Assembly: GCF_004295645.1 (NCBI RefSeq)
Contig: NZ_CP034752.1
Span: 496,001 to 560,000 of the forward strand
Reading direction: 5' to 3'
DNA length: 64,000 nucleotides
DNA from: Limnobaculum zhutongyuii
GTDB taxonomy: Bacteria; Pseudomonadota; Gammaproteobacteria; Enterobacterales; Enterobacteriaceae
The position numbers were made by a program, and so were the translations under genes. How positions within the stretch are numbered: position 1 is the first letter of the stretch; every line of letters begins with the position of its first letter. Positions 1 through 7,701 of the stretch are shown one piece after another. Under the pieces are notes generated by a model. It was not told where the DNA came from and did no database searches. It was given only the letters and a program-made list of their open reading frames with translations.

Positions 1-571
1 GGCAGAACACCCCAATAGAAGAGTCGTAGGTAAAGGCATGTACACCAACACCAGTGGTATACACCAGCATGGTTGATGAACCATAAACTACATAACCTGC
101 AGCAACCTGACGGTTACCTGGCTGTAAAAAATCAGCTTCAGTGATAGGTTGACCGATTGGCGTAATGCGACGGTAGATAGAGAAAATGGTACCGACAGAG
201 ACGTTTACATCGATATTTGAAGAACCATCCAATGGGTCCATTAAGACAACATATTTTGCATGAGTGGCGCGCTCGCCTTCAAAAACAACAATGTCATCTT
301 CTTCTTCGGAGGCAATTCCTGCCACTTCGCCACGAGCGATTAATGCGGCTTTAAGCTTTTCGTTGGCATACAGATCAAGCTTCATCTGCGCTTCGCCCTG
401 TACGTTCGATACGCCGTTTGTTCCCAGAATATCAACCAGGCCCGCTTTGTTAATGTCACGGTGAATGATTTTGGCGCCTAGTTTAATTGCTGAAAGCAGT
501 GAAGTAAGTTCGCCTGTAGCGTGAGGGAAGTCTTGTTGCTTCTCGACGATAAATTCGCCTAACGTTTTCAT
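1..571 (-). CDS. fbp: Fructose-1,6-bisphosphatase class I (partial, 3' end outside window)
   Basis: This enzyme hydrolyses fructose-1,6-bisphosphate to fructose-6-phosphate, the committed step of gluconeogenesis, in the cytoplasm. The visible 190 codons match E. coli Fbp almost residue for residue: N-terminus MKTLGEFIVEKQ, the acidic loop GIASEEEDD, and the metal/substrate motif DPLDGSSNIDVNVSVGT. The start is the ATG at 571-569, preceded by an AGGAA ribosome site. About 140 C-terminal residues lie beyond the window edge. It is transcribed divergently from mpl, as in E. coli, where the two genes are also neighbours. No disruption is visible. Confidence 0.97.
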   Translation of the reverse strand, partial: MKTLGEFIVEKQQDFPHATGELTSLLSAIKLGAKIIHRDINKAGLVDILGTNGVSNVQGEAQMKLDLYANEKLKAALIARGEVAGIASEEEDDIVVFEGERATHAKYVVLMDPLDGSSNIDVNVSVGTIFSIYRRITPIGQPITEADFLQPGNRQVAAGYVVYGSSTMLVYTTGVGVHAFTYDSSIGVFC

Positions 572-742
572 GAACGATTCCTGAGTCAACCGAAGGTATA
601 ATGGCGATGGTATGCCATCCGTGTTATGTGTGGGGAAATTTTAACTAAAGGTTAAAGAAATTGATAGGTTATTCCCCTTCTTATAACTAACCTGAGGCGT
701 TAGAATGAGAGCTAACTCGATACACCAAAAACTGGAAATATA

Positions 743-2116
743 ATGCATATTCATATTCTTGGTATTTGTGGCACTTTCATGGGCGGTATTGCCATGTTGG
801 CCCGTGCCCTCGGACATCAGGTCACCGGCTCTGATGCTAACGTTTATCCACCGATGAGTACGCTGTTAGAAAAACAGGGTATCGACCTCATTCAGGGATA
901 TTCTCCATCGCAGCTTAATCCTCGTCCTGACCTGGTTATTATTGGTAATGCCATGGGGCGTGGCAATCCTTGCGTTGAAACGGTGTTGGAAGAGGGTATT
1001 CCATACACTTCCGGACCTCAGTGGTTACATGACAATGTATTGCGCGACCGTTGGGTGGTGGCCATTGCCGGTACTCACGGTAAAACGACTACCGCTGGTA
1101 TGGCGACCTGGATTTTAGAAAGCTGTGGCTATAAGCCCGGTTTTGTTATCGGCGGCGTGCCGGGAAATTTCGATGTCTCTGCTCGTCTGGGCGACAGTCC
1201 ATTTTTTGTGATTGAAGCCGATGAATATGACAGCGCCTTTTTTGATAAGCGTTCCAAATTTGTTCATTACTGCCCACGCACGCTGGTACTGAACAACCTT
1301 GAGTTTGATCATGCGGATATCTTCGAAGATTTACGCGCAATCCAGAAACAGTTCCACCATTTGGTGCGTTTAGTGCCGGGACAAGGCAAGATTTTACTGC
1401 CAGAAAACGATCTGAACTTAAAGCACGTGATTAATATGGGGTGCTGGAGTGAATTAGAAACCACCGGTGAAGGACAAGCATGGGCAGCAAATAAGCTCAC
1501 GGCTGATGCAAGTCATTATCAGGTGCTGTTAAATGGCGAGGTGGTAGGTGAAGTTAACTGGTCGCTGGTTGGTGAACACAATATGCAAAATGGTCTGATG
1601 GCTATCGCTGCGGCTCGTCATGTTGGTGTTCAACCTCAGGACGCTTGCCGTGCGCTGAATGACTTCATTAATGCTCGTCGTCGTCTGGAATTACGCGGCG
1701 AGGTTAATGGCGTTACCGTTTATGATGATTTTGCTCACCACCCAACGGCCATTCTGGCTACGCTGACGGCTCTACGCAGTAAAGTTGGCGGAACTGCTCG
1801 TATTCTGGCGGTGTTAGAACCACGCTCAAATACGATGAAGATGGGCGTGAGCAAAGATGAACTGGCTCCGGCATTTGGTCGGGCGGATGAAGTCTTCTTG
1901 TTGCAGCCGGCAAATCTTCCCTGGCAGGTGTCTGATGTAACCGATGCCTGTATTCAGCCCGCTCACTGGTCTGGTGATTTGGATACTCTGGTAGATATGA
2001 TTGTTCGCAGCGCTCAGCCGGGAGATAACATTCTGGTCATGAGTAACGGCGGCTTTGGTGGTATTCACGATAAGCTGTTAGCCGGGCTAAAACAAAAGCA
2101 GAAAGATACCCAGTAG
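743..2116 (+). CDS. mpl: UDP-N-acetylmuramate:L-alanyl-gamma-D-glutamyl-meso-diaminopimelate ligase
   Basis: Mpl is the murein tripeptide recycling ligase. It joins recovered L-Ala-D-Glu-meso-DAP to UDP-MurNAc in the cytoplasm, using ATP. The 457-residue product has the usual family length and Mur-ligase architecture: an N-terminal Rossmann-like domain beginning MHIHILGICGTFMGG, the ATP-binding loop GTHGKTTTAGM near residue 112, the central EADEYD motif, and the C-terminal domain with YDDFAHHPTA. It is divergent from fbp with a 171-bp gap and ends at a shared bidirectional terminator facing argR. The start follows a weak purine stretch (CTGGAAAT), and no better start is seen. Confidence 0.97.
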   Translation: MHIHILGICGTFMGGIAMLARALGHQVTGSDANVYPPMSTLLEKQGIDLIQGYSPSQLNPRPDLVIIGNAMGRGNPCVETVLEEGIPYTSGPQWLHDNVLRDRWVVAIAGTHGKTTTAGMATWILESCGYKPGFVIGGVPGNFDVSARLGDSPFFVIEADEYDSAFFDKRSKFVHYCPRTLVLNNLEFDHADIFEDLRAIQKQFHHLVRLVPGQGKILLPENDLNLKHVINMGCWSELETTGEGQAWAANKLTADASHYQVLLNGEVVGEVNWSLVGEHNMQNGLMAIAAARHVGVQPQDACRALNDFINARRRLELRGEVNGVTVYDDFAHHPTAILATLTALRSKVGGTARILAVLEPRSNTMKMGVSKDELAPAFGRADEVFLLQPANLPWQVSDVTDACIQPAHWSGDLDTLVDMIVRSAQPGDNILVMSNGGFGGIHDKLLAGLKQKQKDTQ

Positions 2117-2131
2117 CTTGGTTTGATGTAT

Positions 2132-2166
2132 AAAAAAGGCCTTCTTTGGAAGGCCTTTATTTTTTG
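2132..2166. terminator. Bidirectional intrinsic terminator between mpl and argR
   Basis: The stem AAGGCCTTC / GAAGGCCTT has a short TTTG loop and is flanked by A6 on the left and T6 on the right, so it can end both the plus-strand mpl transcript and the minus-strand argR transcript. Confidence 0.85.
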
Positions 2167-2173
2167 AGCGGAA

Positions 2174-2644
2174 TCAGAGTTCCTGCTCAAACAAATCGAG
2201 AATGGCTTCGTAAAGCTGTTCTACGCTAAACCCTCTGGCCGGGGTAGTAAAAATCGTGTCATCACCAGCAATAGTACCGAGAATCCCTTCTGATTTACCG
2301 ATTGAATCGAGTAATCGTGCCAGAAGCTGCGCGGCTCCGGGACTGGTGCGGATCACCACCAGAGCATCGTTGTAATCAATATCCAGAATCAGGTTTTTTA
2401 GCGGGCTGGTTGCAGTAGGCACGCCCAGCTCAGTTGGCAGGCAGTACACCATCTCCATTTTAGCGTTACGAATTCGTACTGCGCCAAATTTGGTTAGCAT
2501 TCGGGAGACTTTAGACTGATTAATATTCTCAAAGCCTTCATCCTGTAAAGCCTGAACAATTTCGCCCTGAGAACTGAGTTTTTCTTCTTTTAACAGCGCT
2601 TTAAACGCCTTCACCAAATCATCTTGTTTTGTTGGGCTTCGCAT
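2174..2644 (-). CDS. argR: Arginine repressor
   Basis: ArgR is the arginine-dependent hexameric repressor of arginine biosynthesis and an accessory factor for Xer recombination at cer-type sites. The 157-residue product starts MRSPTKQDDLVKAFK, matching E. coli ArgR; an upstream in-frame ATG would add nine residues with no family support. The winged-helix DNA-binding half includes NINQSKVSRMLTKFGAVR. The C-terminal arginine-binding and oligomerisation half includes DYNDALVVIRTSPGAAQ and GTIAGDDTIF. It is divergent from mdh, the usual enterobacterial pairing. A half-conserved ARG-box-like site lies just upstream, consistent with the known autoregulation. Confidence 0.97.
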   Translation of the reverse strand: MRSPTKQDDLVKAFKALLKEEKLSSQGEIVQALQDEGFENINQSKVSRMLTKFGAVRIRNAKMEMVYCLPTELGVPTATSPLKNLILDIDYNDALVVIRTSPGAAQLLARLLDSIGKSEGILGTIAGDDTIFTTPARGFSVEQLYEAILDLFEQEL

Positions 2645-2679
2645 CTTGCACCGTCGATAGTTGGATAACAATACTGGTA

Positions 2680-2697
2680 TTATGAATAAAAATGGTC
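2680..2697. promoter_or_regulatory. Candidate ARG box upstream of argR
   Basis: The sequence TATGAATAAAAATGGTCA has a good left half (TGAAT plus an A-rich centre) of the ArgR operator and a weak right half. Its position 36-53 bp before the argR start fits autorepression. No paired second box is convincing. Confidence 0.4.
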
Positions 2698-2727
2698 AAG
2701 TACTCAAAAGTCTTTACGTATTGTTGT

Positions 2728-2820
2728 GATTAAAATGTATTTAACTGCTGATTCTCACGACCAAAATGATTTTAATTCCCGATTTATGTGACCAAAATGT
2801 TTTTAATTAATTATTCTTTG
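2728..2820. repeat. Three tandem 31-bp units in the argR-mdh intergenic region
   Basis: Three consecutive units start at 2728, 2759 and 2790 with an exact 31-bp period. Their first 19 bases are GATTAAAATGTATTTAACT, GACCAAAATGATTTTAATT and GACCAAAATGTTTTTAATT. The remaining 12 bases of each unit diverge. The spacing of about three helical turns would put the AT-rich cores on one face of the DNA, as expected of binding sites for a regulator or nucleoid protein. ArcA control of mdh is known in E. coli, but I cannot assign the protein. Confidence 0.6.
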
Positions 2821-2932
2821 CAGCATATCTCAATCTTAAATCTAAGGATTGGTGATTATGCTCACGATCCTCTAAGCTTGATGTTGCATTTTAGTTACAC
2901 ATCAAAATAAGCAAAAACAAAAGGAGTAATGA

Positions 2933-3871
2933 ATGAAAATTACAGTTCTTGGCGCAGCCGGTGGAATTGGTCAGGCTTTAGCCCTGTTACTGAAAACGCA
3001 ACTTCCTGCGAATTCTGAGTTATCTCTCTATGATATCGCACCGGTTACTCCGGGGGTTGCTGTTGATTTAAGTCATATTCCTACAGCAGTTAAAGTCACC
3101 GGTTTTAGCGGTGAAGATGCAAAACCAGCTCTACAAGGTGCTGATATTGTTTTAATTTCTGCAGGTGTTGCACGTAAACCAGGTATGGATCGCTCTGATT
3201 TATTCAATATTAATGCGGGTATTGTGCGTAATCTGATTGAGCAGGTAGCTCAGGTATGTCCAAAAGCCTGTATTGGTATCATTACCAACCCAGTCAATAC
3301 CACTGTTGCTATCGCGGCAGAAGTATTGAAGAAAGCGGGTGTCTATGACAAAAATAAACTGTTCGGTATCACTACTCTGGACATTATTCGTTCTAATACT
3401 TTCGTCGCAGATCTGAAAGGTAAGTTACCTGGCGATGTGGAAGTTCCCGTTATTGGTGGTCACTCTGGGGTAACTATTCTGCCTCTGTTATCACAGATCT
3501 CTGGCGTAAGCTTTACCGATGCTGAAATAGAATCACTGACTAAACGTATCCAAAACGCCGGTACCGAAGTGGTTGAAGCTAAAGCTGGTGGTGGATCGGC
3601 AACGCTGTCAATGGGACAAGCCGCCGCTCGTTTTGCTCTGTCACTGCTGCGCGGATTACAGGGTGAGCAAGGCGTTGTTGAATGTGCTTATGTCGAGGGT
3701 GATGGCAAGTACGCACGCTTCTTCGCACAGCCATTGGTATTAGGCAAGAACGGTATTGAGAGCAGAAAAGAGATCGGTACATTAAGCGCATTTGAGCAAA
3801 AAGCGCTGGATTCGATGCTGGATGTACTGCACAAAGATATTGAACTGGGTGAAAAATTCATTCAGGGATAA
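2933..3871 (+). CDS. mdh: Malate dehydrogenase, NAD-dependent
   Basis: Mdh oxidises malate to oxaloacetate with NAD+ in the TCA cycle. The 312-residue product has the family's standard length. Visible motifs are the NAD-binding loop GAAGGIGQA at residues 7-15, substrate arginines within the segment around GVARKPGMDRSD, ITNPVNTTV, and the catalytic histidine in IGGHSGVTI. The start has an excellent ribosome site (AAAGGAG, 6 bp upstream). It is a single-gene unit, divergent from argR and closed by a terminator. The triplicate 31-bp repeat upstream is a likely control region. Confidence 0.98.
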   Translation: MKITVLGAAGGIGQALALLLKTQLPANSELSLYDIAPVTPGVAVDLSHIPTAVKVTGFSGEDAKPALQGADIVLISAGVARKPGMDRSDLFNINAGIVRNLIEQVAQVCPKACIGIITNPVNTTVAIAAEVLKKAGVYDKNKLFGITTLDIIRSNTFVADLKGKLPGDVEVPVIGGHSGVTILPLLSQISGVSFTDAEIESLTKRIQNAGTEVVEAKAGGGSATLSMGQAAARFALSLLRGLQGEQGVVECAYVEGDGKYARFFAQPLVLGKNGIESRKEIGTLSAFEQKALDSMLDVLHKDIELGEKFIQG

Positions 3872-3897
3872 TTTTTTCTCAGAACTAAGTTACATCG

Positions 3898-3931
3898 AAC
3901 CGCTATCGAAGTTATTTCGGTAGCGGTTTTT
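3898..3931 (+). terminator. mdh intrinsic terminator
   Basis: Arms AACCGCTATCGAA and TTCGGTAGCGGTT pair with one mismatch around a GTTATT loop, followed by a T-run. Confidence 0.85.
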
Positions 3932-3955
3932 CATTTAATGTCATTTTTATTACTG

Positions 3956-4213
3956 TCAGGTGTGCTGCTGTTCACCTGAATGCAATCGATTGTTTTGTAT
4001 CTTTAAGTATCGACTGGGCCAAATTTCAGAAGGGTGTTTTTCCAGAGCTTCCGCAATAATCCTTTCTCCCTTGGGCCATGGACGAACAAGTGCATTGGCT
4101 AATGTCGATGAACTTAAACCAGATTGGCGTGATAAAGCGGCTAATGTGGTACCTCTTTTACGTAAGGCGGCAATGATATCTGCAGAATGCCAATCTTCTT
4201 TCCTTGAAATCAT
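3956..4213 (-). CDS. sfsB: Ner-like DNA-binding regulator (SfsB/Nlp family)
   Basis: This is an 85-residue helix-turn-helix protein related to the Ner repressor of phage Mu and to E. coli Nlp/SfsB, which was described as influencing sugar fermentation gene expression. Visible family blocks are DWHSADIIAALRKRGTTLAAL, the recognition region GLSSSTLANALVRPWPKGE, and IWPSRY. It is shorter than E. coli Nlp at the C-terminus. In E. coli the gene also sits beside ispB. Here two Mu-transposase-type DNA-binding genes lie between it and ispB on the opposite strand, so the locus resembles a domesticated Mu regulatory module. Its own targets are unknown. Confidence 0.85.
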   Translation of the reverse strand: MISRKEDWHSADIIAALRKRGTTLAALSRQSGLSSSTLANALVRPWPKGERIIAEALEKHPSEIWPSRYLKIQNNRLHSGEQQHT

Positions 4214-4514
4214 TTAATATCTCCTTTTAAAGTCAGTACAAACTTGTTGTTTATAAGTGATAGATAACACAATATTTATTGACCATATTGATTTTTTAGT
4301 AAAATTTATATCAATAAATTTCTTAATATAATTCAAATGATTTATTTTTATTGAATAGGGTGGCTTTTATTATGGTCTGCGGTTTGTATGATTTAGTGAC
4401 TTGTTTTTTAACAAAATTAAATTGAATATTTTTTTTGTTTTCTTAACTTGTTTATTAAAAATAATTTATTGAATCAATTAAATTGTTTTTAAATAACATT
4501 AATATGCTATTTAC

Positions 4515-4530
4515 ACCAATAAATATTGGT
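4515..4530. repeat. Inverted repeat, 7-bp arms
   Basis: ACCAATAAATATTGGT: arms ACCAATA and TATTGGT around AA. It is a candidate dimer-binding operator. Confidence 0.5.
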
Positions 4531-4553
4531 AAAATACTGTTTTACATTTAAAT

Positions 4554-4586
4554 GTTGTTTTTTATCAATTGATTATAAAAAACAAC
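4554..4586. repeat. Inverted repeat, perfect 12-bp arms
   Basis: Arms GTTGTTTTTTAT and ATAAAAAACAAC flank the 9-bp centre CAATTGATT. The stem is too AT-rich for a good terminator and has no following T-run. It is better read as an operator for one of the adjacent DNA-binding proteins. Confidence 0.55.
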
Positions 4587-4822
4587 GCAACACATAGGAT
4601 GCACTATTGCAACGCATTTCCCTGTATTAAAAGACAGGGCATCTGTGATAAATAAACTATTCTTTTATTTAATCAACTAACATAAACTACTTACTTGTTT
4701 ATATACTCTGATTGAGAATTATCAGAGATATGGATTTGTTTACTTCTTTATTGTTTGTTTTTTCAGGAGAGTAAGAAGTAACTGGAACCAGTAGGAATAT
4801 TGGAATAAAGGGATGGTGTTTT

Positions 4823-5203
4823 ATGAAAAAAGAATGGTTTTCAACAAGTGAGTTAACTGGAATAGCTGGGCTACCCTCAACCATTCAGGGAATTAATCAA
4901 AAAGCACGTCGTGAGCAATGGAAAAGTCGCAAACGCACTGGCGTACAGGGTAAGGCTCTTGAATACCACATTGATAGCATTCCGGATAAAGTCAGGATCG
5001 TACTTCGCAGCCATGAAGAAGGGGCAAAGTATAGCGCGATGGTTAATGATCCTTTTGCCATTTGGGTCACTGCATACAATCAACTGACGGCAACCGAACG
5101 AGAAAGAATTATTTCTTTAATCGTTCGTCATGGTATTTCAGGATTAATGGATAAGGTTAATATGTTTACCGTTGAGCCTGCTGAAGTAGAAGAAGTTTGC
5201 TGA
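4823..5203 (+). CDS. Mu-type transposase/repressor DNA-binding domain protein, copy 1
   Basis: This 126-residue protein has an N-terminal domain that resembles the Mu DNA-binding domain (HTH_Tnp_Mu_1) of MuA and the Mu repressor: KKEWFSTSELTGIAGLP, then SRKRTGVQGKALEYHIDSIP. The C-terminal half is a short helical region without a transposase core. It is therefore a stand-alone DNA-binding protein, probably a transcription regulator. It is followed 10 bp later by a clear paralogue and faces away from the Ner-like gene. The start ATG follows a weak GGGATGG site. Its targets and partner are unknown; the 12-bp-arm inverted repeat upstream is a candidate operator. Confidence 0.75.
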   Translation: MKKEWFSTSELTGIAGLPSTIQGINQKARREQWKSRKRTGVQGKALEYHIDSIPDKVRIVLRSHEEGAKYSAMVNDPFAIWVTAYNQLTATERERIISLIVRHGISGLMDKVNMFTVEPAEVEEVC

Positions 5204-5225
5204 TTTAGCACTTTTGATATCGGGT

Positions 5226-5606
5226 GGTGCAATGAAAAAAGAATGGTTTTCGACCAGAGAATTGACTGGCGTTGCTGGATTACCCGGCACCATTCAGGGC
5301 ATCAATCAAAAAGCCCATCGGGAGAAGTGGGAAAGCCGTAAACGCACGGGTGTTCAGGGGAAGGCTTTGGAATATCATATCAATAGTATTCCTGAAAAGG
5401 TTCAAATTGCATTACAGGCCAGAGAGAATGGAGTGCAGTTTGATGCTATTGGTAATGATTCATTATCCATCTGGATAAGTGCGTTTCACCAATTAACAGA
5501 AGCAGAGCGAGAGAAGATTATTTCTCTGATTATGAGGCAGGGTATTGCCGGGTTAATGGCGAAAGTTAATTGGGATGATGGCAGTGATGATGCTTCACAG
5601 AGCTGA
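5226..5606 (+). CDS. Mu-type transposase/repressor DNA-binding domain protein, copy 2
   Basis: This paralogue of the preceding gene, which I judge about two-thirds identical by eye, repeats KKEWFSTRELTGVAGLPGTIQ, SRKRTGVQGKALEYHINSIP and the C-terminal block SLIMRQGIAGLMAKVN. I prefer the MKKEW start near 5232, which aligns with copy 1; the longer frame from 5214 adds residues MISGGA without support. The tandem arrangement indicates duplication with both copies kept intact, suggesting heteromeric or divergent function. The stop codon is embedded in a long inverted repeat at 5594-5637. Confidence 0.72.
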   Translation, partial: GAMKKEWFSTRELTGVAGLPGTIQGINQKAHREKWESRKRTGVQGKALEYHINSIPEKVQIALQARENGVQFDAIGNDSLSIWISAFHQLTEAEREKIISLIMRQGIAGLMAKVNWDDGSDDASQS

Positions 5607-5637
5607 TATGACCGTCAGGTTAAATCAGCTCTGTGAA
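5594..5637. repeat. Inverted repeat overlapping the end of Mu-type copy 2
   Basis: Perfect 13-bp arms TTCACAGAGCTGA and TCAGCTCTGTGAA are separated by 18 bp. The left arm contains the TGA stop codon. No T-run follows, so this may be a weak or factor-assisted terminator between the converging gene and ispB, or an mRNA 3'-end stabiliser. Confidence 0.6.
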
Positions 5638-5663
5638 TAATCGAGCATAGTAAAGTAGAGAAT

Positions 5664-6635
5664 CTAGGTGTCTCTGTGTACAGACAGTCGAGCCAGCGAT
5701 TCTAATGCTGTTTTATAAGGTGTATCTGGCAAACAGGATAGTGCAGCAATTGCTTTAGCGGCTTCTTCTTCTGCACGCTGCTGGGTATAAGTTAATGAAC
5801 CGCATTGATTCATGGTCTCAAGTACAGATTCCAGTAAATGGCGTCCATTTCCTTGTTCAATAGCTTCACGAATTTGAGCTGAGCTTTCAGCTGAGCCATT
5901 ACGCATAGCATGAAGCAACGGTAATGTTGGTTTGCCTTCGTTCAGGTCATCTCCCAGATTTTTACCCAGTTTTGAACCATCAGCGCTGTAATCCAGCAGA
6001 TCATCGATCAGTTGGAATGCGGTACCAATATAACGACCATAATCCTGCAATGCTTTTTCCTGTACTGGCGTTGCGCTTGCAAGTATCGCTGAAGCTTGTG
6101 CGGCAGCCTCAAAGAGTCGTGCCGTTTTGCTGTAAATCACCTGCATATAGTTTTCTTCGGTAATATCAGGATCGTTACAGTTCATAAGCTGCATAACTTC
6201 GCCTTCGGCAATAACGTTAGTCGCCGATGACATCAGTTTTAAAATTTCTAATGAACCCAGGCTGGTCATCATTTGAAAAGAGCGGGTGTAGATGAAATCG
6301 CCGACTAATACGCTGGCAGCATTGCCAAATGCAGCATTAGCCGTGGCCTTTCCTCTGCGAAGATCCGATTCATCAACCACGTCATCATGCAGTAACGTTG
6401 CGGTATGAATGAACTCGATTAGAGCCGCGGAAGTAATGTGCCCATCCCCTTGGTATCCCAGTGCACGGGCAGAGAGAACGGCAATCATAGGGCGAATGCG
6501 TTTCCCACCACCGCTGATGATGTAATGCCCCAACTGATTGATCAACACAACATCGGAATCTAACTGAGCAAGTATTGCGGCATTAACTGCCGCCATGTCC
6601 TTTTCTGCTAACTGGGTGATTTTTTCAATATTCAT
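5664..6635 (-). CDS. ispB: Octaprenyl diphosphate synthase
   Basis: IspB elongates farnesyl diphosphate with isopentenyl diphosphate to the C40 side chain of ubiquinone and menaquinone. The 323-residue product has the two aspartate-rich motifs of trans-prenyltransferases: LLHDDVVDESDLRRGK (first DDxxD) and LIDDLLDYSADG (second). GGGKRIRPM, which binds IPP, precedes the first. Length and sequence match E. coli IspB throughout. It is divergent from rplU-rpmA, the conserved enterobacterial arrangement, with a 274-bp promoter region between them. The gene is essential in E. coli, and no defect is seen here. Confidence 0.97.
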   Translation of the reverse strand: MNIEKITQLAEKDMAAVNAAILAQLDSDVVLINQLGHYIISGGGKRIRPMIAVLSARALGYQGDGHITSAALIEFIHTATLLHDDVVDESDLRRGKATANAAFGNAASVLVGDFIYTRSFQMMTSLGSLEILKLMSSATNVIAEGEVMQLMNCNDPDITEENYMQVIYSKTARLFEAAAQASAILASATPVQEKALQDYGRYIGTAFQLIDDLLDYSADGSKLGKNLGDDLNEGKPTLPLLHAMRNGSAESSAQIREAIEQGNGRHLLESVLETMNQCGSLTYTQQRAEEEAAKAIAALSCLPDTPYKTALESLARLSVHRDT

Positions 6636-6909
6636 AGCGTCAAATTATAATATTATGATTTTGATAGTAAGAGCCATCCACTAGCGCAGCAAAATGAACG
6701 CAGGGTCGGGGGATGATTGTACTCGAAAAATAGCATAGATGAATGCCATTAAAAGTGCTTATTTATTTTCTTCTGATTCTTCTCTTATTCTGAGCTTGTA
6801 AACGGTAAGTTTTTTGCGTAGAATTCGCGCCCTATTGTGAATATTTTATAGCGCACTCTAATAACACTATATTTAGCTGGAAGTGAGTGTGCGGAAATGC
6901 GGAGTTAAT

Positions 6910-7221
6910 ATGTACGCGGTTTTCCAAAGTGGTGGTAAACAACACCGAGTAAGCGAAGGTCAAACTGTTCGCTTGGAAAAGCTGGACATCGCAACTGGTG
7001 AAACTATTGAGTTTGATCAGGTGATGATGATTGCTAATGGTGACGACGTTAAAATCGGCGTTCCATTTGTAGACGGCAGCAAAATTAAAGCAGAAGTTGT
7101 GGCGCACGGTCGTGGCGATAAAGTTAAAATCGTTAAGTTCCGTCGTCGTAAACACTACCGTAAGCAGCAGGGCCACCGTCAGTGGTTTACTGATGTTAAA
7201 ATCACTGGTATCAGCGCTTAA
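6910..7221 (+). CDS. rplU: 50S ribosomal protein L21
   Basis: L21 binds 23S rRNA in the large ribosomal subunit. The 103-residue protein from the ATG at 6910 (MYAVFQSGGKQHRVSEGQ) is nearly identical to E. coli L21, ending DVKITGISA. An ORF beginning nine codons earlier is open but lacks family support, and GGAG sits just before 6910. It is the first gene of the rplU-rpmA operon, with a 19-bp gap to rpmA. Confidence 0.98.
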   Translation: MYAVFQSGGKQHRVSEGQTVRLEKLDIATGETIEFDQVMMIANGDDVKIGVPFVDGSKIKAEVVAHGRGDKVKIVKFRRRKHYRKQQGHRQWFTDVKITGISA

Positions 7222-7240
7222 GGTTTAGGAGAGCGGATAA

Positions 7241-7498
7241 ATGGCACATAAAAAGGCTGGCGGTTCCTCACGAAATGGCCGCGATTCTGAAAGTAAACGT
7301 CTGGGCGTAAAGCGTTTCGGCGGTGAATCAATTCTGGCAGGTAACATTCTGGTTCGTCAACGTGGTACTAAATTCCACGCTGGTACCAATGTTGGTTGTG
7401 GTCGCGACCACACCCTGTTTGCTTTAATTGACGGTAAAGTCAAATTTGAAGTAAAAGGCCCAAAAAATCGTAAATTTATAAGCATCGTTGCTGAATAA
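7241..7498 (+). CDS. rpmA: 50S ribosomal protein L27
   Basis: L27 sits near the peptidyl transferase centre and its N-terminal tail reaches toward the tRNA acceptor end. The 85-residue product starts MAHKKAGGSSRNGRDSESK, the standard Gram-negative form without a cleavable N-terminal extension. It has a strong ribosome site (TTAGGAG) and follows rplU by 19 bp. An intrinsic terminator 25 bp after the stop closes the operon. Confidence 0.98.
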   Translation: MAHKKAGGSSRNGRDSESKRLGVKRFGGESILAGNILVRQRGTKFHAGTNVGCGRDHTLFALIDGKVKFEVKGPKNRKFISIVAE

Positions 7499-7523
7499 TT
7501 TTCCGATAGCCAAATAGATCCAG

Positions 7524-7556
7524 GCCCTGCAATGATTATTGCGGGGCTTTTTATTT
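7524..7556 (+). terminator. rplU-rpmA operon terminator
   Basis: Stem GCCCTGCAAT / ATTGCGGGGC (one G-T pair), loop GATT, followed by TTTTTATTTT. Confidence 0.85.
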
Positions 7557-7701
7557 TCAAAATGTGTTACTTTATAGGGACTATATAAAGTCGCAGGCGA
7601 AGGTTTGGTTAGCTCAAGCGCCATACCTGATAAAATATCAAACGTTCATCAGTTAGATACAGTTAAGAGCAGAAGCGCTGCTCTGGAGCTTCCGGAAAGA
7701 A

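Larger units (their letters stand above)
4214..4822. promoter_or_regulatory. AT-rich intergenic region with two inverted repeats
   Basis: About 600 bp of very AT-rich DNA separates the Ner-like gene from the tandem Mu-type DNA-binding genes; I see no coding region. It holds an inverted repeat at 4515-4530 (ACCAATA-AA-TATTGGT) and a larger one at 4554-4586 with perfect 12-bp arms. These are plausible operators for the flanking DNA-binding proteins, which are divergently arranged around this stretch. Confidence 0.5.
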
